DNA of 64,000 nt from Diphasiastrum complanatum (Eukaryota > Streptophyta > Lycopodiopsida > Lycopodiales > Lycopodiaceae): assembly GCA_029204225.1 (NCBI GenBank), contig MU831908.1, positions 33,215 through 97,214 on the forward strand, read 5' to 3'. Of this stretch, positions 1-13,359 are shown piece by piece. The position numbers and the translations under genes were made by a program. The notes beneath the pieces are model-generated. The model was not told the DNA's origin and did no database searches. It saw only the letters and a program-made list of their open reading frames with translations. The stretch's first letter is position 1. Every line of letters begins with the position of its first letter.

Positions 1-345
1 AGAAAAGTATCTTTGTATTTACTTTAGTATGGACATAGCTCGAGCTCCTCGCAACACGAGCTCCAATGTAGCTGGACCTCCTCACAACAGTATTTACTTT
101 AGTATGGACGTAGCTAGACCTCCTCGCAACACGATCTCTTCAACGTAGCTGGACCTCCTCGCAACAGGATCTCTTCAACTATTCTCTGTTCTCTATAGCG
201 ATACCTCCTCGCAACATGATCTCTTCAGCAGATGCAAGCGTCTGTCTCAGCAGGAAGATACAAGCGTCTGTCTCACAAGAAGATACAGGTTGTGCTCTTC
301 TCTCAGCAGCAAGACACAGGTTGTGCTCTGATCGTTATCAACTTA
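1..345. repeat. Cluster of short imperfect direct repeats
   Basis: A motif of about 20 bp beginning gtatttactttagtatgga occurs at 15 and again at 90 (spacing 75 bp). The motif cctcctcgcaacacgatctc recurs with variations near 115, 149 and 205, followed by repeated short blocks such as acaagcgtctgtctc and acaggttgtgctct. No coding potential was recognised. It resembles the repeat-rich leader or LTR of a retroelement, but that is only a guess. Confidence 0.5.
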
Positions 346-2600
346 TCGCCTGCATCATGATGGGGTCACGATGACGACATACTCATTCACGTGGCCTTCA
401 TGTGCACGTCCAATACGATTAATAAAAAATGTCTTGCAAAACTAGAAATTGTTTTTGTCCCCAAGATGAACGTGATGGGAACACGTCATCACGTGGTGAA
501 AGTGTCACAGTATCCCTGCCCAACAAGGGCAGGCCAACAAACGAATGCCACGTGGATAGCCTCAATGTTAAGGAAACATTGCTCATGGCATAGGCTAGAA
601 TTGGGAACAAGCAAAAGCTCAAACACATTATGTGCTACACAATTGCTCAACCATAAGGGGTGTAGAAAGAGAAAGCTTGGATGCTGAACTTATAATTCTT
701 GCAAATGAATTGAAAGCGTGTATAATACATAAGTTTTGACGCACATATACACGATGGACGTTTCATTGGCCCTAATAGTCCTGCTACAGTCAGACTTGTG
801 TGGTAAGTACTAACTTGTACCGAGAAAAAGAGAGGAAATCTGCAAACAAGGGTTTTAAGTCTTTTAAGGAGGGGAGACTTGTTTTAGAGCAGGGCCCCGT
901 GGGCCTGAGGGGATCGCTGGATACCTTCGGCTTCAAGAAAGATATTTCTTGAAAAGGTCTGGCCCCATGCAAAATAACTTTCAGGAGTCTTTGCAAGATC
1001 TGGGCAGAGTGTCAGCTTCACTGACCACCAAAACTACTCACCAGCCCTGCAGCTCCAGAAACAGAACTCTAAAAGCCCCACAGCGATGGTGTTTCCAATG
1101 CCCAGTCAACGATGGTGAACACACGACAGCCCTGCAAAATGCAAAAGGCATGGATTTCATGAGATCAGCTATGTGATTCGAAATCCTTGGGGCGCTATGG
1201 CAGTATGCCATCAAAAACCAGCTAATTTTCAGGAAATGGTATATCAGCCTCGCATAGGGTACTCTCACGACCCTCTCGAAACCAGCGTTTCTGAAGAACC
1301 GGATCCCTGCATTCTTGCCTCCGGTGGATCTAGTATGCATGAGGACCTCTGAGGAGGATAAAATCAAGAAAAAGAAGACTCATATCCGGCCCATGGGGCC
1401 CTGCTTTTAAGGAGATACCGCTTTTAAGGAGATACCGGTGAGGGGCCTCGTATCTTACTGGCACATATGAGTTTGGGCCCGACTCAGTTTGCCTCCTGAC
1501 ACCTGTCCCAGGTGCCGCCCTGCACTTGTCTCCTCCCTGAATTCTCGCCACGTGGCATTAGACCGTTAATCCTGTAGGAGAAAATATTTTAAGAATATTC
1601 ACTTCTGTCTCCAAAGGTTGGCTGTGCCTAGGGACTCGAAAAAAGTCAACCTCAGGAGGCAGCAGGCCAACCGACGGGGCTTATAGGCACCTCGCTGTCT
1701 GTAACGCCCGCGTCAATGGAAAAAGAACACGCGTGTGTGGGGCCAGATGAGGCTGCCCGGGCGCGTTTTGCAAGTGGAGTGGGGGGCACAAACATTTGGA
1801 GGAGGTTGGAATGCGGAGGCAGGCCGGATGTAGCATCCATCAATTGCCAACTGCTGCACCCGGCCTGCTATTCCTCCCTCCATCAACTGCCAACAGCTGC
1901 TCCTCCATCCATCGATCAACTACTCATCGGCTGCTCCTCATCGTCTGCTTGCTCGCTCGTTGCTCGCTCAGGGAATGCTGCTGCTCTTCATGGCCTGCTT
2001 GCTCGCTCTATGAATGTTGTTCCGAATCGGCTGCTCCTCATCTCCTGCTCTTTGCTTTTTGCTTTTGAACAGAGCGTTATCCGATTTGCATCTCTGCTCA
2101 AGCGCCTCTTCTGCAACAAAAAGTGCGCTCAGCTTTCTTTATGTACTTTATCTGCTGCCGAATTGCACAGCGTTGCTCCTCGGTGTTCAAATTTGTGATT
2201 GTTGCAGTTCACAACTAGTTATTCTCATTGCTGGCAATAGTCTGATGGAAATGCGGGTTCATGGATGATTCTATGGGCGCTTGAAGCTGGCAAATGCATT
2301 GGAGCTATTGTAACAGGTAAATTTTCATATTATTTAATAATTTTCAGTGAAGTCAGTCTTTTTGTGTTGTATTCCAATAAAGTCAGCTCTGTTGCATATT
2401 TTTTAAGCTTAATTTGCAGTGAAGTCAGTCTTTTTGTGTTGTATTTCAGTGAAGTCAGATCTGCATTATGTTCCTCTAGTTACTTTTCTCGCAAACAGCA
2501 TGTCTATGATTTACGTTTAACTAGATACCTGGAGCCATTACTCTCTTTCTATGACATTTCTTCAAACCCGCTTTGAAAGTCCCTGTTAGTCGACATTTAT
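346..2600. other. Intergenic stretch, no recognisable gene
   Basis: Several short open frames exist here but none resembles a known family. The segment 1845-2180 is a CTGCTC/GCTCGCTC-rich imperfect repeat; for example tcggctgctcctcat occurs twice. A 29-bp block starting cagtgaagtcagtc is duplicated at about 2345 and 2420. A 17-bp unit cttttaaggagataccg is present twice in tandem at 1404-1437. I see no splice-supported exon. Confidence 0.4.
1404..1437. repeat. Two tandem copies of a 17-bp unit
   Basis: The unit cttttaaggagataccg occurs at 1404-1420 and 1421-1437 with no mismatch. No associated gene is visible. Confidence 0.8.
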
Positions 2601-3818
2601 GTCTCGCAGTAGGTTTCTTTGATCTTTCTGACCCCAGTTAGCTATAATGATGATTGTCTATGTTTTAATCATTTCAAGTCAATCTATCTATTTTTCTAAA
2701 GCCTGATGTTGGTTGTTTTACATGCTTTGAAAAAGCCAACGAATGTAAATTTTTTTTTGACATAAAGTAGTTCTATATGCCACTCTCGGAATCTAAGGAA
2801 TCAAGTTCTAAGTTCCCAAGCTCAGACCTAGGGGCAGCAAGAAAGTTTTCTTATACAATCTCATAACTTAAACAACATGAGAACAAACCTTAACCTTTGA
2901 GAACAAACTTTCAAAGAAAATTTAGAATTTTTTTTCTTAATAGCAATAGTATACACGAGTTTTTTTTCTTTTTTAGATACGTCTAATTCCTATCCACTTT
3001 CCTATCACTAAGTATGTTGTTTGTTGCTGTGATTCGCGTCGCCATAAACTACATGCTTGCCATTGGCGGACCAGGTATGCTCTTTGAACTAGGAAAGTGG
3101 GTTGAGCCCACAATCCTGTGCACGGATGAGAGAATGGGTTGACAGCCCACGATCCCACCATGATAATATTTTGTATGTTCACACCTTATTCCAGAGTGTT
3201 CACCAACAATTTTGAAAACATGGTAAGTTATCTAGGAAACATTTGATGTTCACAACTGTCAAAGGGTATTCAACTTGATTGGGGGGGGGGGAGGAATAAG
3301 ATGGTTGAATAACACAAAACAGTGTAATAAGACATCATGTCATGCAATGAAGCGAGAGAGCATCCATTAATAAGAAGTTTGCAAGGGCCATAAATGTTGT
3401 GTGACATATGATAAAGTCCATAGCACTCATAAAAAATGGAGATTTGAAAAGACTATTAGATTGTGGGCCAATTAGGAACATTCCTAAAACCACGAACAAT
3501 CAAGGTGAGCTCCATGATCCAATTTCTCAAAGATCATACAATGGCCGGACGTAACGAGAAATTGAACTAGAGGCAACAAGGACAAACAGAAGTGTGTCCG
3601 GTTTTATTATGGATGGAACTTAATCAACAACTTTATATAGATGGTTTTGACCATCTCTATACACTTACAATTGTTTGAATTAAGTCGTATCTTTCTTTAT
3701 GCACCAAGCACATTGAGTTTTGAGAATGTTGTGTTTCTCATTAGTCTTACATTGACCCAGCGTAATGAGAAGTTAATTGAGAGGTGACCGGACAGAAGTG
3801 TGTTTTAGAGTGTTTTTT

Positions 3819-3822
<4 letters not shown>
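2601..3822. other. Intergenic, nothing recognisable
   Basis: AT-rich sequence with a G homopolymer of about 11 near 3280 and no frame resembling a protein. It separates the leading repeat region from a (CT)n array and the Mutator-like element. Confidence 0.4.

Positions 3823-3905
<83 letters not shown>
3823..3905. repeat. (CT)n microsatellite, about 41 units
   Basis: Uninterrupted CT dinucleotide array ending in a short C run, upstream of the Mutator-like element. It is one of many long GA/CT arrays in the window. Confidence 0.95.
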
Positions 3906-3907
<2 letters not shown>

Positions 3908-4162
3908 CCCTTTATAGTGACATCAACGTGTTTAAATCCAAGGAATTTACCAAATTTTAAACCTTTCGTAAAATGAGTATTTTATCTGTATGTATCTATT
4001 TGGCTCATTCTAGTTCCCTTTGCTTGTCATTTTTTCATGGTACTACTACGATCTCTCTAACTCTTGATTGGCTTCATGGACACCACAATGAGGTGGATCT
4101 AATAGGACATGTCATTTTTACAGGAGTGTTTCTTTGGTAGACAGTATTGTTGGATTTGATAT

Positions 4163-5139
4163 TTGTTTGGCAAAAATAATCCAAAAATTCACTCACTTGT
4201 GTTGATGGAGAGGCATGATGAAGTTAAAGGAAATGAAGGGGGTGGGTTGCAACATCCACCTTTGAAACAAACGTCTGTTCATACCAATGAAAATCAGAGC
4301 CATGCTACAAGCGGGTCAGTGGTAGCATTTGATAAGGAGTTGCACAACTATCTTGTTGAACCAAGTACAATAAAAAAAAGGGACCTAGATATTCAACGCC
4401 TTCATTTTTTGACCCAAAAATCGAAGAACTGAAAAAAAAAAAAAAAAATACACCCTCGTTGCCAACACCAGCTCCATCCACAATATGTTTAAGCAAATAC
4501 CAAGTCTTGGAACGAAAGTGTGAAAAGCTGGAGAAGTTGGTCGAAAGGACTGTAGTAGAGAGGGATACGGCCAGACTGGCAATAACAAACTTGGAGGCTA
4601 AATTGCAGGCATTGGAAGGTGTGAAGGAAGAACTTCGTAACACAATTTTGCATAAGGAGATCTATAGGGATAATTTTCACAATGTTCGCCAAGAGCTAGA
4701 CAAGGAGAGGGAAAAACTTCGACTACAGGGTGAGGAAATTAAACTTCTACAAAAACAAGATAAAGAAAAAAGAATAAAGGAATTGCAGGTTGCAAGGGGG
4801 CACCTCCTAACCTTGCCAACCTCGAGATTGTGAGGTTGGCCGGATTCTATGCCAACTATCTTCGAGTTTGGTTTTGTCGGGTGATAGGTGTCCTTAACAA
4901 GCCCAAGGTGGAAAACGATTGGTTCGACCCAAACTTGCCAGTGCCAAAGGGGGGACTTGTTGTTATATCTCAAAGTTCGGGATTCTTCTCCATTGGAGCG
5001 AAAAATCTTTGGGAAGATGGTGAAGCACAATTTCATTGAGGGAGTGAACCAGTACTTCCATGATGTCTCGGATTGGTTTATGGTGAAGATGGATGCTTGT
5101 CGAGAAGCTATTCCTAGTCCCTTTGAAAAAAAGAAATGA
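4163..5139 (+). pseudogene. Coiled-coil ORF upstream of the MULE transposase
   Basis: The family is not recognised. A first frame (4163-4432) ends just before a run of about 17 A. A second frame (4459-4833) continues with a strongly heptad-like, charged segment rich in Leu, Glu and Lys (for example KCEKLEKLVERTVVERD) that would form a coiled coil of roughly 100 residues. A third frame continues past the stop with a segment containing WFDPNLPVPKGG. The frame change at the poly-A run suggests slippage or a frameshift in an originally longer protein of about 300 residues. It lies about 600 bp upstream of the transposase on the same strand, so it could be an accessory gene of the element or captured host sequence. 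The role is unknown. Confidence 0.4.
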
Positions 5140-5559
5140 TTGGCTCTTCGGTATTTTATGTTTTTGTGTCAATTAGAGCCATTTGCTATCATGTAAATTG
5201 CCTCTCCATAAAGTGGTTCGGAAAGTGGGTGTTGTGTTCACAAACTTCATGAAGATGTGACGATTTGTAGAGCGTTCAATTTTATATGATGACAAGTTTA
5301 ATGTGTATTGTTTTTCTACTTATGAATCTGTTGTGTTTATTGCAACCATCCATTCATGCAATGTTGTGTAAACAATGCCAGCATTGTGCTTATCTACCCT
5401 ATTGAGTGTAAATTATGCGAATCGAGCATATTTTGGTTATTAGTATATCTTGTTTATTTGTCAGGTGTTGCAATATAGCTATAGCATACTGGATAATGGT
5501 AGATATTAAAAAACAAAGATATATGTGAATTGAACAATTTTATGCTTTTTAATAATATC

Positions 5560-5671
<112 letters not shown>

Positions 5672-5768
5672 TTGTTCATATTAGCCCAACTTTTCTTCCT
5701 CGAGGGTGGACAATTGCATAATCTTATCAAATTGGTCTTTCTGAATTCTATGTAGGGTTACATCACAT

Positions 5769-8700
5769 ATGGAGCACAAAGAATTTGTTCGAGATATCCA
5801 TACCAGTCATTATTACACAAACCCATTGTTAAATTCGGACTCTGAGGGAAGTGGGTATGAGATAAGTGATATTGACTTTGGATCGTCAATGGATGAAACA
5901 ATATATCATTCAATTGATGATGTAAGTGGGCTTAATCGATCGAATCCAGAAGCATGTTCACCTTCTGTAGACATCAAGGAGCACACGTCCCCTGCCTTCT
6001 TCTCTTTTAATGCTCGGTCGCACCATCTTATGTGTGCAAGTATTAGTAGCTCCACCTTTCCAACGTATAGAGAGATTTTGGGTGTTGAACCCACCTTTAC
6101 AGCTCCTACACGAAACAAACAAAGAAAACAAAAACCAGAGTATGATGTTGCACAAAAATGGAAAGAAATGCAAATGAAAATGTGCCTACAAACCATGTAC
6201 CCTGGGAGAGAGGGAATTTGTTTCAAGTCTAAAATGTCCCTACTCATTCCACATGTAGAACAATGGTACGAATTGTTTTGCGATCGTCATGTCGACACAG
6301 TGACTGGGAAACACAATAATTTAACTCAAACCACTGAAGCAATGAAGTCACATTGGGTCATCGGTCTTAGAAAATATGGAATTGCATATTCATTTATCAA
6401 GGCCAACTACAATGCATGTTCAATTTGCCATGGTGTGATTGCAAATCCAATTGGCCGTGAGCATGTTCCATTCACACATCAATGCTTTTGACCTGTGGAA
6501 GAAATTCAAGAAAAGATAGAAGAAATAATTGTTGAGCATCGAGTGATGCTAGTTTGTATACGGTCTTCGTTTTTGGGAAAGAGTAGATGTCATGTGAAGG
6601 AATACATCTGCCACAGAGGAAAGAAAAGATCTACCACACAAGTTTCACACATTCTACCGCGCAGGAGTTGTAGAGTGGGATGTCCTTTTCGAGTAAGAGT
6701 TACTATCCCAGTAAATACAAAAGACATGGCACGTATCCAAATGTATGTTGTGCATGAGTACCATCACCCCGGATCAGAAGAGGATATACTATATTTGCAT
6801 CCACATCCCCTTGTGGTGCACGAGTGTGAGAGAGATCTACAGGCATACAGGGAAGCATCTCAACTATCCAATGCATCCATCCATTGGGCACCCTTCTTGA
6901 AAGCACAAGTCAGTGAGGCAGATCAAGCATGCTTTAGATTTTTTCTCATCCCAAAGGAAATATCCCAATTGTCGTTCAAGCTGAAAATGAAAGGTAATTT
7001 GATGCATAGTGTATTGCATTTAATCTATACCTTCTTTTCTTTTTTTTCTTCAACTTTACAAAATGGATGGGGTTAATAAAAGAAAAAGTGACACATGGGA
7101 TAGATACCTTTAGCTCGGATGACTGGAGGAGCTTGAACTTGGAGGCCCAACAACTGCAAGATAGTGAGAAGGTATTGTGATTAGTAATCTAAAGTAGTCA
7201 CGTGTAACATCATCTAGCATTGTGATTTATTAATTTTGCTCATGTCTTTAACAGAAGATCCTATAACAGGTCATCTACTATCAACCATATAACCCCGAAC
7301 ATGAGGAGGAAAGTAAGAGGCCATTCGTACTCGTCTTGCAAGATCTATGGATGTTAGATATTGCTCGACGTTTTACCAAAGATAGTGCATGGGCTGTTGA
7401 CTCAACCTTCAAGACAAACCAATTTAATTTTCCCTTATTTGGGGCGGTTGTCCCAAATCAGGTTGGCCATGCCATGCCAATTTGGTTGTGTTCGGATGAT
7501 AAAGGACAACAACATCATAATATTGCACTACGTCTAACATTTCAAGCAGTATTCAGTGGACTTGGATCCATAAGGCCGCGTGCTATTGTTATAGACAAGT
7601 CCATCACAGAACTACATGCCATAACAAAACTAAATTGTAGCAGATGACAAGGCATGTTGGATAATGGAAGGAGAAAATCGTAAGACGTTGATATGCAATA
7701 TACTTCTTTGCACATTTCATGCCAAAAAGGCATGGGTGGAGACTCTATTGCCAAAAGTCTCAGTAGATGAAAGAGACGCCCTTTACAAAGACATGTGTGA
7801 CTTATTGCAATCTTCTTTTGAAGAAGAGTTCGATGGACTAGTGCGGTCATTTGACCAGAAGTATGCACATTCGATTGATGTTTTACAATATGTTCCTAAG
7901 GGGTGGACTGGAAAAGATGTTGTTTGGAGGTGTGGCCAAAATGGGGGCGATTATTTCCACACGGAAATGTGGACACGACAAATTTGATTGAGAGGACATG
8001 GCATCACCTAAAATATAGTGTCCTTGGGGGGAAAGTGAATCGCAAGGTTACGGACCTCGTCAGCTATTTGATCGGGTCATCTGCGACGGGCACGCATCGT
8101 GGTGGAACGATGTTGGAACATTACAAACTAAAGCAAATAATTGGTTAGTGGAAACATCACATTCACTTTGAACATATCAATTTCTTTGATTTTCACAATA
8201 TCTCGTCAACATGCATACTCATTAAGAACACATGTGTGGATTGCAGATGACTCTGGACGATTTTCAAGGAGGATTATAACAAATTCCCATAAGTTGAGGA
8301 ATCTAGCAGGAATACAATTCCTTGAGCGTTATGAACATGACAAGGCGATCATCATGATGTTGGATGAAAGCAACTTGATTCTTAGTGTGAGAAGTGAAGT
8401 AAATGCTGAGAAGCAGTATGTAGTAAACCTCGCAAAGGAATCACGCTCTTGTTTTGATAGTTCTTCTTGGTGCAAGCATTTGGTAGCAACCAAGTTAGTG
8501 GCACAAAAATACTATGCCCCATTGTTGAACCACCACAAATTCCTTGCCACCCACACAAGAATCTCGAGCGAAGGGGATGCGGCAATTCCATTTTGTGAAC
8601 AGGAGAGAGAGAGACCATTGATTGTCCTTCTGAAAGAAATATTAATAAACCCAAGCATGAGGAATTAATTGAGACGTTGCTAGCCAAAACCAATGCTCTT

Positions 8701-9165
8701 TGCCAAACATTGGAGCGTGAATGCACAAACCTACACATAAATAGTCAAGGGCTATCTTGTGATGAGATATCTGACTTAATACGCATGACAACTATTTTGC
8801 AGGACGCATACAACATGTTTGGAAATGTCACAACACCGGCAACAACCTCTATGCCGAAGAGGGGTACCATACTCCCCCTTCAATACCATGTGACTAGAAC
8901 ACGTCTCGGACATGGTGCAAAAAGAATGTCCACCAAGAAACCCACCACCAATCCCACAAACTTGCACATTTCAAAGTCTACCCAAGAAAGGCCTATAAAT
9001 GATACAAAATACAAGCAAACCATGGCCAAGAAACGAACACAGATTCATACCCCAAAAATCCATAGGGCTTCTTGTGAACATTGTCGAGTGTACAACATTT
9101 TTGTTGGGGGCTTAAACACGATCACATGCAAAAACTGTAGTACGACTATGACAAGATGTCAATGA
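5769..9165 (+). pseudogene. MULE transposase (DDE, SWIM-like, C-terminal zinc ribbon), broken
   Basis: The start ATG at 5769 opens an acidic N-terminus, followed by a Cys/His-rich FAR1/FLYWCH-like segment (CRVGCPFRVRVTI then HEYHHPG). A TGA at 6489-6491 interrupts this frame, which resumes at once. After an intron starting about 6994, the MULE core reads PFVLVLQDLWMLDIARRF. The three acidic residues of the DDE fold are recognisable: D in AVDSTFKTN (codon near 7399), D in IVIDKS (near 7594) and E in NLIERTW (near 7990). The family's Cys-x2-His appears as LCTFHAKKAW. Frameshifts lie near 7640 and 7970. An exon from about 8249 carries a degenerate SWIM finger (SCFDSSSWCKHLVA). A further frameshift falls in the short GA run near 8605. 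The continuing frame is helical (KPKHEELIETLLAK) and ends with a CxxC...CxxC zinc ribbon near 9075-9135. Confidence 0.85.
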
Positions 9166-9202
9166 AACTCATGGAGAAAGTTCCAAAGTCGACAACCAGG
9201 GG

Positions 9203-10778
9203 ATGACAACTAACCAAAACATACAACATGATTCCATTGGGGTGGAGATGGTTAAAACTACATTCTCCACAAATGAGTTTCAATGTATGGAGAAGAGCAA
9301 TGTACTAACGGAAAGCGAGATTGCAAAAACAAATCTCATTGAGGTGGACAATCTAATCCATGGAACTCATACTTCTGAGTTGGAGTTCATGGAAGATAAT
9401 GTTGATCTAGCGAAAAGAATGCATGTACAAGACAACGAAAGTTTTCAGCAAAGGGCGCACAAGACATGGTCACAACAAAATATAATTGATGCGAGCACGA
9501 CCAAAAATGTTGTCCTCAGTTCTGACATGGATATTCCACCAGCCAATACTTCTACACTCTCCAGTCCTGTTCCAAATCGAACGTCTTGGATAGAGTGTTG
9601 CAAATATGAAAACTATATCTCTCAACAGATAGAAGCACTTGGCAACAAGTTCACATTCTCGATACCGGGCACTCCTCACAAAATAGATTTTCTTGAACTT
9701 TGTTGTGCGGCACTAAAAGACAAGACATCTCACTTGTCATATCCAATAGTTGAGGCAGGATTGATTTACTGGCAATGGACAACTTTGGATCATGGAAACG
9801 ATGTAGTTTGTGTGATGTCCAACTTTTTTTCCAAGCACGTGGAGGACAGGAACTACGTACAAGCCAGGAAGTATATTGCAAAAGACATTTCAAAGAAAAA
9901 ACTCATAATCCTCCCATATTGTTCGCAATAAGTAATGACTAGCGTTACAAGTTTGTCACTTCTATGGCCAACCCTTTATGTGCACTAGAACCTAAATGTG
10001 CAATGTGTACTTCAATTTCAGTGACCATTGGAGCTTGGGTTTTTTAAGCGCAAGTGTCAGTAACGAGGGATCTTACATATGGGTTTGCTTGAAACTCAAC
10101 TCAATGACATCAACCCACCAAGATTTTGACAGGTAAATTATATGTGCCTCCATCCTATTGTACGCCACATGCAACCAATGAGTCATTTCTCCTAATCCGT
10201 TTATGAATTTTGCAGGATTGTGAATGACATTGTCAAGCTATTCCAAGTGGACGTGACATCAAATCCATTTGTTGAGGTCATTGATGCTCAGGTTGTATGT
10301 AGTCATAATGTAAGAGCATGTTGCTTGTTTACAAGATTCCAATCTCGCAATTCATTTTTTCTTGTGTAGATAAAACCCACACTCGCAAGTTTCTTGGCAT
10401 TGCGTGGTCATTTTGTTTGCTTGCGTGAATCACTCACATATGCTTGGACTAATTGCGCAGCCACCACAACAAACCGACTCCTTTAGTTGTGGATGGTATA
10501 CAATTCACAACGCAAAGCTATTTCTGGAATGGTTTTCAAAGAAAAAGGGACAATTTCACATGCCCTCAGTATATATCCTTGGCTCCACACTCTTCAACAT
10601 CAAAAACATTTTTTGTATCTATTGTATTTTTTGTATTTTTGAAGCTTCTAACCAATTGTTTTGGTCCGTACAGTACGTGAGCCCAAGCTACTCAACTGAC
10701 AACATCTACAGTTTTCGACATGCAATGATCAAAGTGTTTTTGGCGAACTCAAAAAAAATCAATCAGCATATAAATTGA
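9203..10778 (+). pseudogene. ULP1-like (C48) cysteine protease of the MULE
   Basis: C48 proteases cleave SUMO or similar modifiers. Copies carried by MULEs have unknown substrates. Exon 1 (from ATG 9203) ends with the family's upstream segment (ISKKKLIILPYC). The next exon, 10021-10132, has acceptor ttcaatttcag and carries the His motif DHWSL. Further exons are 10216-10291 and about 10371-10404. Exon 10461-10568 contains PQQTDSFSCGWY, matching the Gln/Cys active-site motif. The last exon, 10674-10778, ends in a stop. In the family, the His is followed by a D-S pair; here the aligned residues read L-N-S, so the acidic member is probably Asn, which some C48 proteases tolerate. No consensus GT donor is visible at the end of exon 1 (after about 9920), so expression of an intact enzyme is doubtful. 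Confidence 0.75.
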
Positions 10779-10799
10779 AAGTGTCCATGTTCTATGTTT

Positions 10800-11880
10800 T
10801 ATAGAGTGACAGAGAGCTCGATGTCAATTATTGTCTACTTCAATCCATCACAATTTTAAAAACATTTACACGAACTATTCCTTTAATACTACAAACTAGT
10901 TAATGCAATCTTTGTCATGGATTTTATTGTTCACTTGTGTTATGAAAATTGTAGTCCTTTTTTGTTTTTTACAATATATGGCTATGAAATTTGGGGTATT
11001 TGGGATATTGATGGCTTGGGATTATACCCCAAAGCATGTCCTTAAAAATCAACCCATAATAAGCTCAAAACAAATATGCTCAATTTTGAACTTCTATGAA
11101 CGTTAGATCCTTCATAGAACGCCTAAATTTTGATGATATATTTGCAATGCATTTTTTTCATATGTACAATTTAGTTGGAGAGCTTAAAAAAATAGTATTA
11201 CAACAAGAAACTTCAAATTTCTTGTTTAATGTTGTGTTAAATTTATAATAACAATACAACTAAGACCATGTGATTACTGTGATAAACATAAAAATAAAAA
11301 ATTTAAATCAAATACTATCTATTACTTGAAAACATTATATTTTAAATTCATTGTAAACTTTATTATAAACACATTTTAATTTTAAATTTATCATAAGCTA
11401 AATTTAACATAACATAAGAGCATTTAAAACTTTAGTCATTATCAATATAGTGGTGGTGTGGTTGTTATGTATTAATGGGAGGCATAGGGTATTAATGGGA
11501 ATAGAGGCATAGAAGTGCAATTTTCACTTAACCACACAGTCCATAAAAAAATTTGGCACCATCATACAGCCCACATTTGGACCCACGCACAATAGGTAGC
11601 ATCCTGAACAATGCCTCATGTTCTAAACTTAAAAAACACATCTGGGCAGGTGCAACAACTGCCCGAGTCAAACTTTTTTTTTGTGGACCAGGTAGCGCTC
11701 CACAAACTGTGTCGGGCGTCATCCGGTAGGTGTTAATAAGAGACGAGGGCAGGCCAACCTTTGGAGGCAGCCTCTGCCAACTGGCAGAAACATGTCCAAT
11801 GAGATGATGACACAAAGGTCGCTACCTCCGACATGTGGCCTGCCTCCACATTTCTGGAGGCAGCCTCGTTCATGTGGCCC
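10800..11880. other. AT-rich intergenic stretch
   Basis: The segment 10800-11450 is strongly AT-rich with no protein-like frame; 11520-11880 is more balanced but also non-coding by eye. If the Mutator-like element has a right terminal repeat it should lie here, but I could not match it to the left flank. Confidence 0.4.
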
Positions 11881-11889
11881 AGCTGAGTG

Positions 11890-11894
11890 AGAGA

Positions 11895-11936
<42 letters not shown>
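11890..11936. repeat. Compound (GT)n(GA)n microsatellite
   Basis: A short GT array passes directly into a GA array. Confidence 0.9.
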
Positions 11937-12048
11937 ACTGCAAGCCCGAAAACCAAGCAACAAAGTGACATTCGATATAAATCACCAACAAAACATAATA
12001 GCCATTCTCAGTTTAAAGCTTTCAAAAAAATAATAAGGTACAAACTCT

Positions 12049-12142
12049 GGTGATTTCATGATGAAAAAGCTTTTGCAATTTATGAAACATGTCGCGGTGA
12101 TTTCATGATGAAAAAGCTTTTGCAATTTATGAAACATGTCGC
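12049..12142. repeat. Perfect tandem duplication of a 47-bp unit
   Basis: Unit 1 (12049-12095) and unit 2 (12096-12142) both start ggtgatttcatgatg and end aaacatgtcgc. I see no mismatch between them, so the duplication is very recent or maintained. It lies about 1.2 kb downstream of the EXO70 stop codon. Confidence 0.9.
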
Positions 12143-13359
12143 AGCCAGTAATCGGAAAGACCACAAATCTGACACCTTGAGCAGACAAGGAGAAACCTCT
12201 TAGTCAAACTGATAAGATACAATAAAAAGCTAGAGTATTCTCAACAAGTTCATCTACAAGAAGATGAAGAACTAGAACCAGATTATGGAGGGTAACTTCT
12301 CAAGCAATATCCATATGATTTTTGGATTGTTCCCAGTCTGTACCCTCCAACATTTTTGAATTCTTGAGCTTGAAAGAGACAGGGCTCGTATGTATCTCTG
12401 AAGGCATGCAAGCATGTTGCTTGCAATACACTGAGATTTCTGTGTTGATTACAGGCTTCACTAAAATTAATAAGATCACAGTAGGGCTTTAAGCGGAAAC
12501 TTGTTTGCCAGCTTAGTATACAGAGAGGAGCTAAATAGTCATGAAACAATGGAGAAGTGAAAAGCTACAAGTCGACTAATGGTTCATGAATGTAAGAGAA
12601 TCCTTAACGGCCAGAAACTCCATGCACTTGAGGAGAAGACACATGAATAGATCTCAGAACTGATAGAATATTATCAGAACATCGGCAAAGCCATTCCATA
12701 GTGGATAGTAGTCATACATCCTTCCCCAAATAGAGGCTTCGAGAAGCCCTGCACAAGTATTGCGAGCTGCAAGAAGCCTGAAATACCTTTATCAAGATCC
12801 AACTCAGAAAGATAAATTCATGTTGTCCCTTGCCTTCTCCCAGCTTAAAAACAAAATCTTCACATTCTAGTGTTGGTAGAAACCAAGTCGACATCAATCT
12901 TTATTACAAAAGGAGGTTGTGTTCCAGCTTTCAAGATACAAAAATATTTGAATGACTGATGTTCCGTATAAACGGTAGGATCATAGATATATGTGCAATC
13001 AACAAGAATGTGAACATAAGATATTTTGTACAGAAACCTTTCAGCTGGCATGTGGCCATGACCGCAAAGCTTCAAAAGGCCTTCAGAAATAATTCTCTTA
13101 ACCAAAAGAGTGACGCAGGGGCATCCTGTGGCAGAGACAGACACTTTGATTAGCCTGTACCTTCCTAGAGCTTCACGTAATTCCTGGGAAAAACTGCTGC
13201 GCTGATTTCAATGAGCTCCAACTTTGCAGCAGTTGTCACTACCATACCGCTGATCTGTTTGTGCTTATAAACGCTGTGGTGCTATCTGAAGCAAGAGACC
13301 CTAACAAACCGCAGGATGATTACTAGTCCTCATCACGTCAGCTCCACCGTTCAAGATTT
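12143..13359. other. 3' flank of EXO70
   Basis: No protein family recognised on either strand. On the minus strand this follows the EXO70 stop codon and could include its 3' UTR. A minus-strand AATAAA-type signal lies at 12900-12905, about 455 bp past the stop. Its use as a polyadenylation signal is a guess. Confidence 0.35.
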
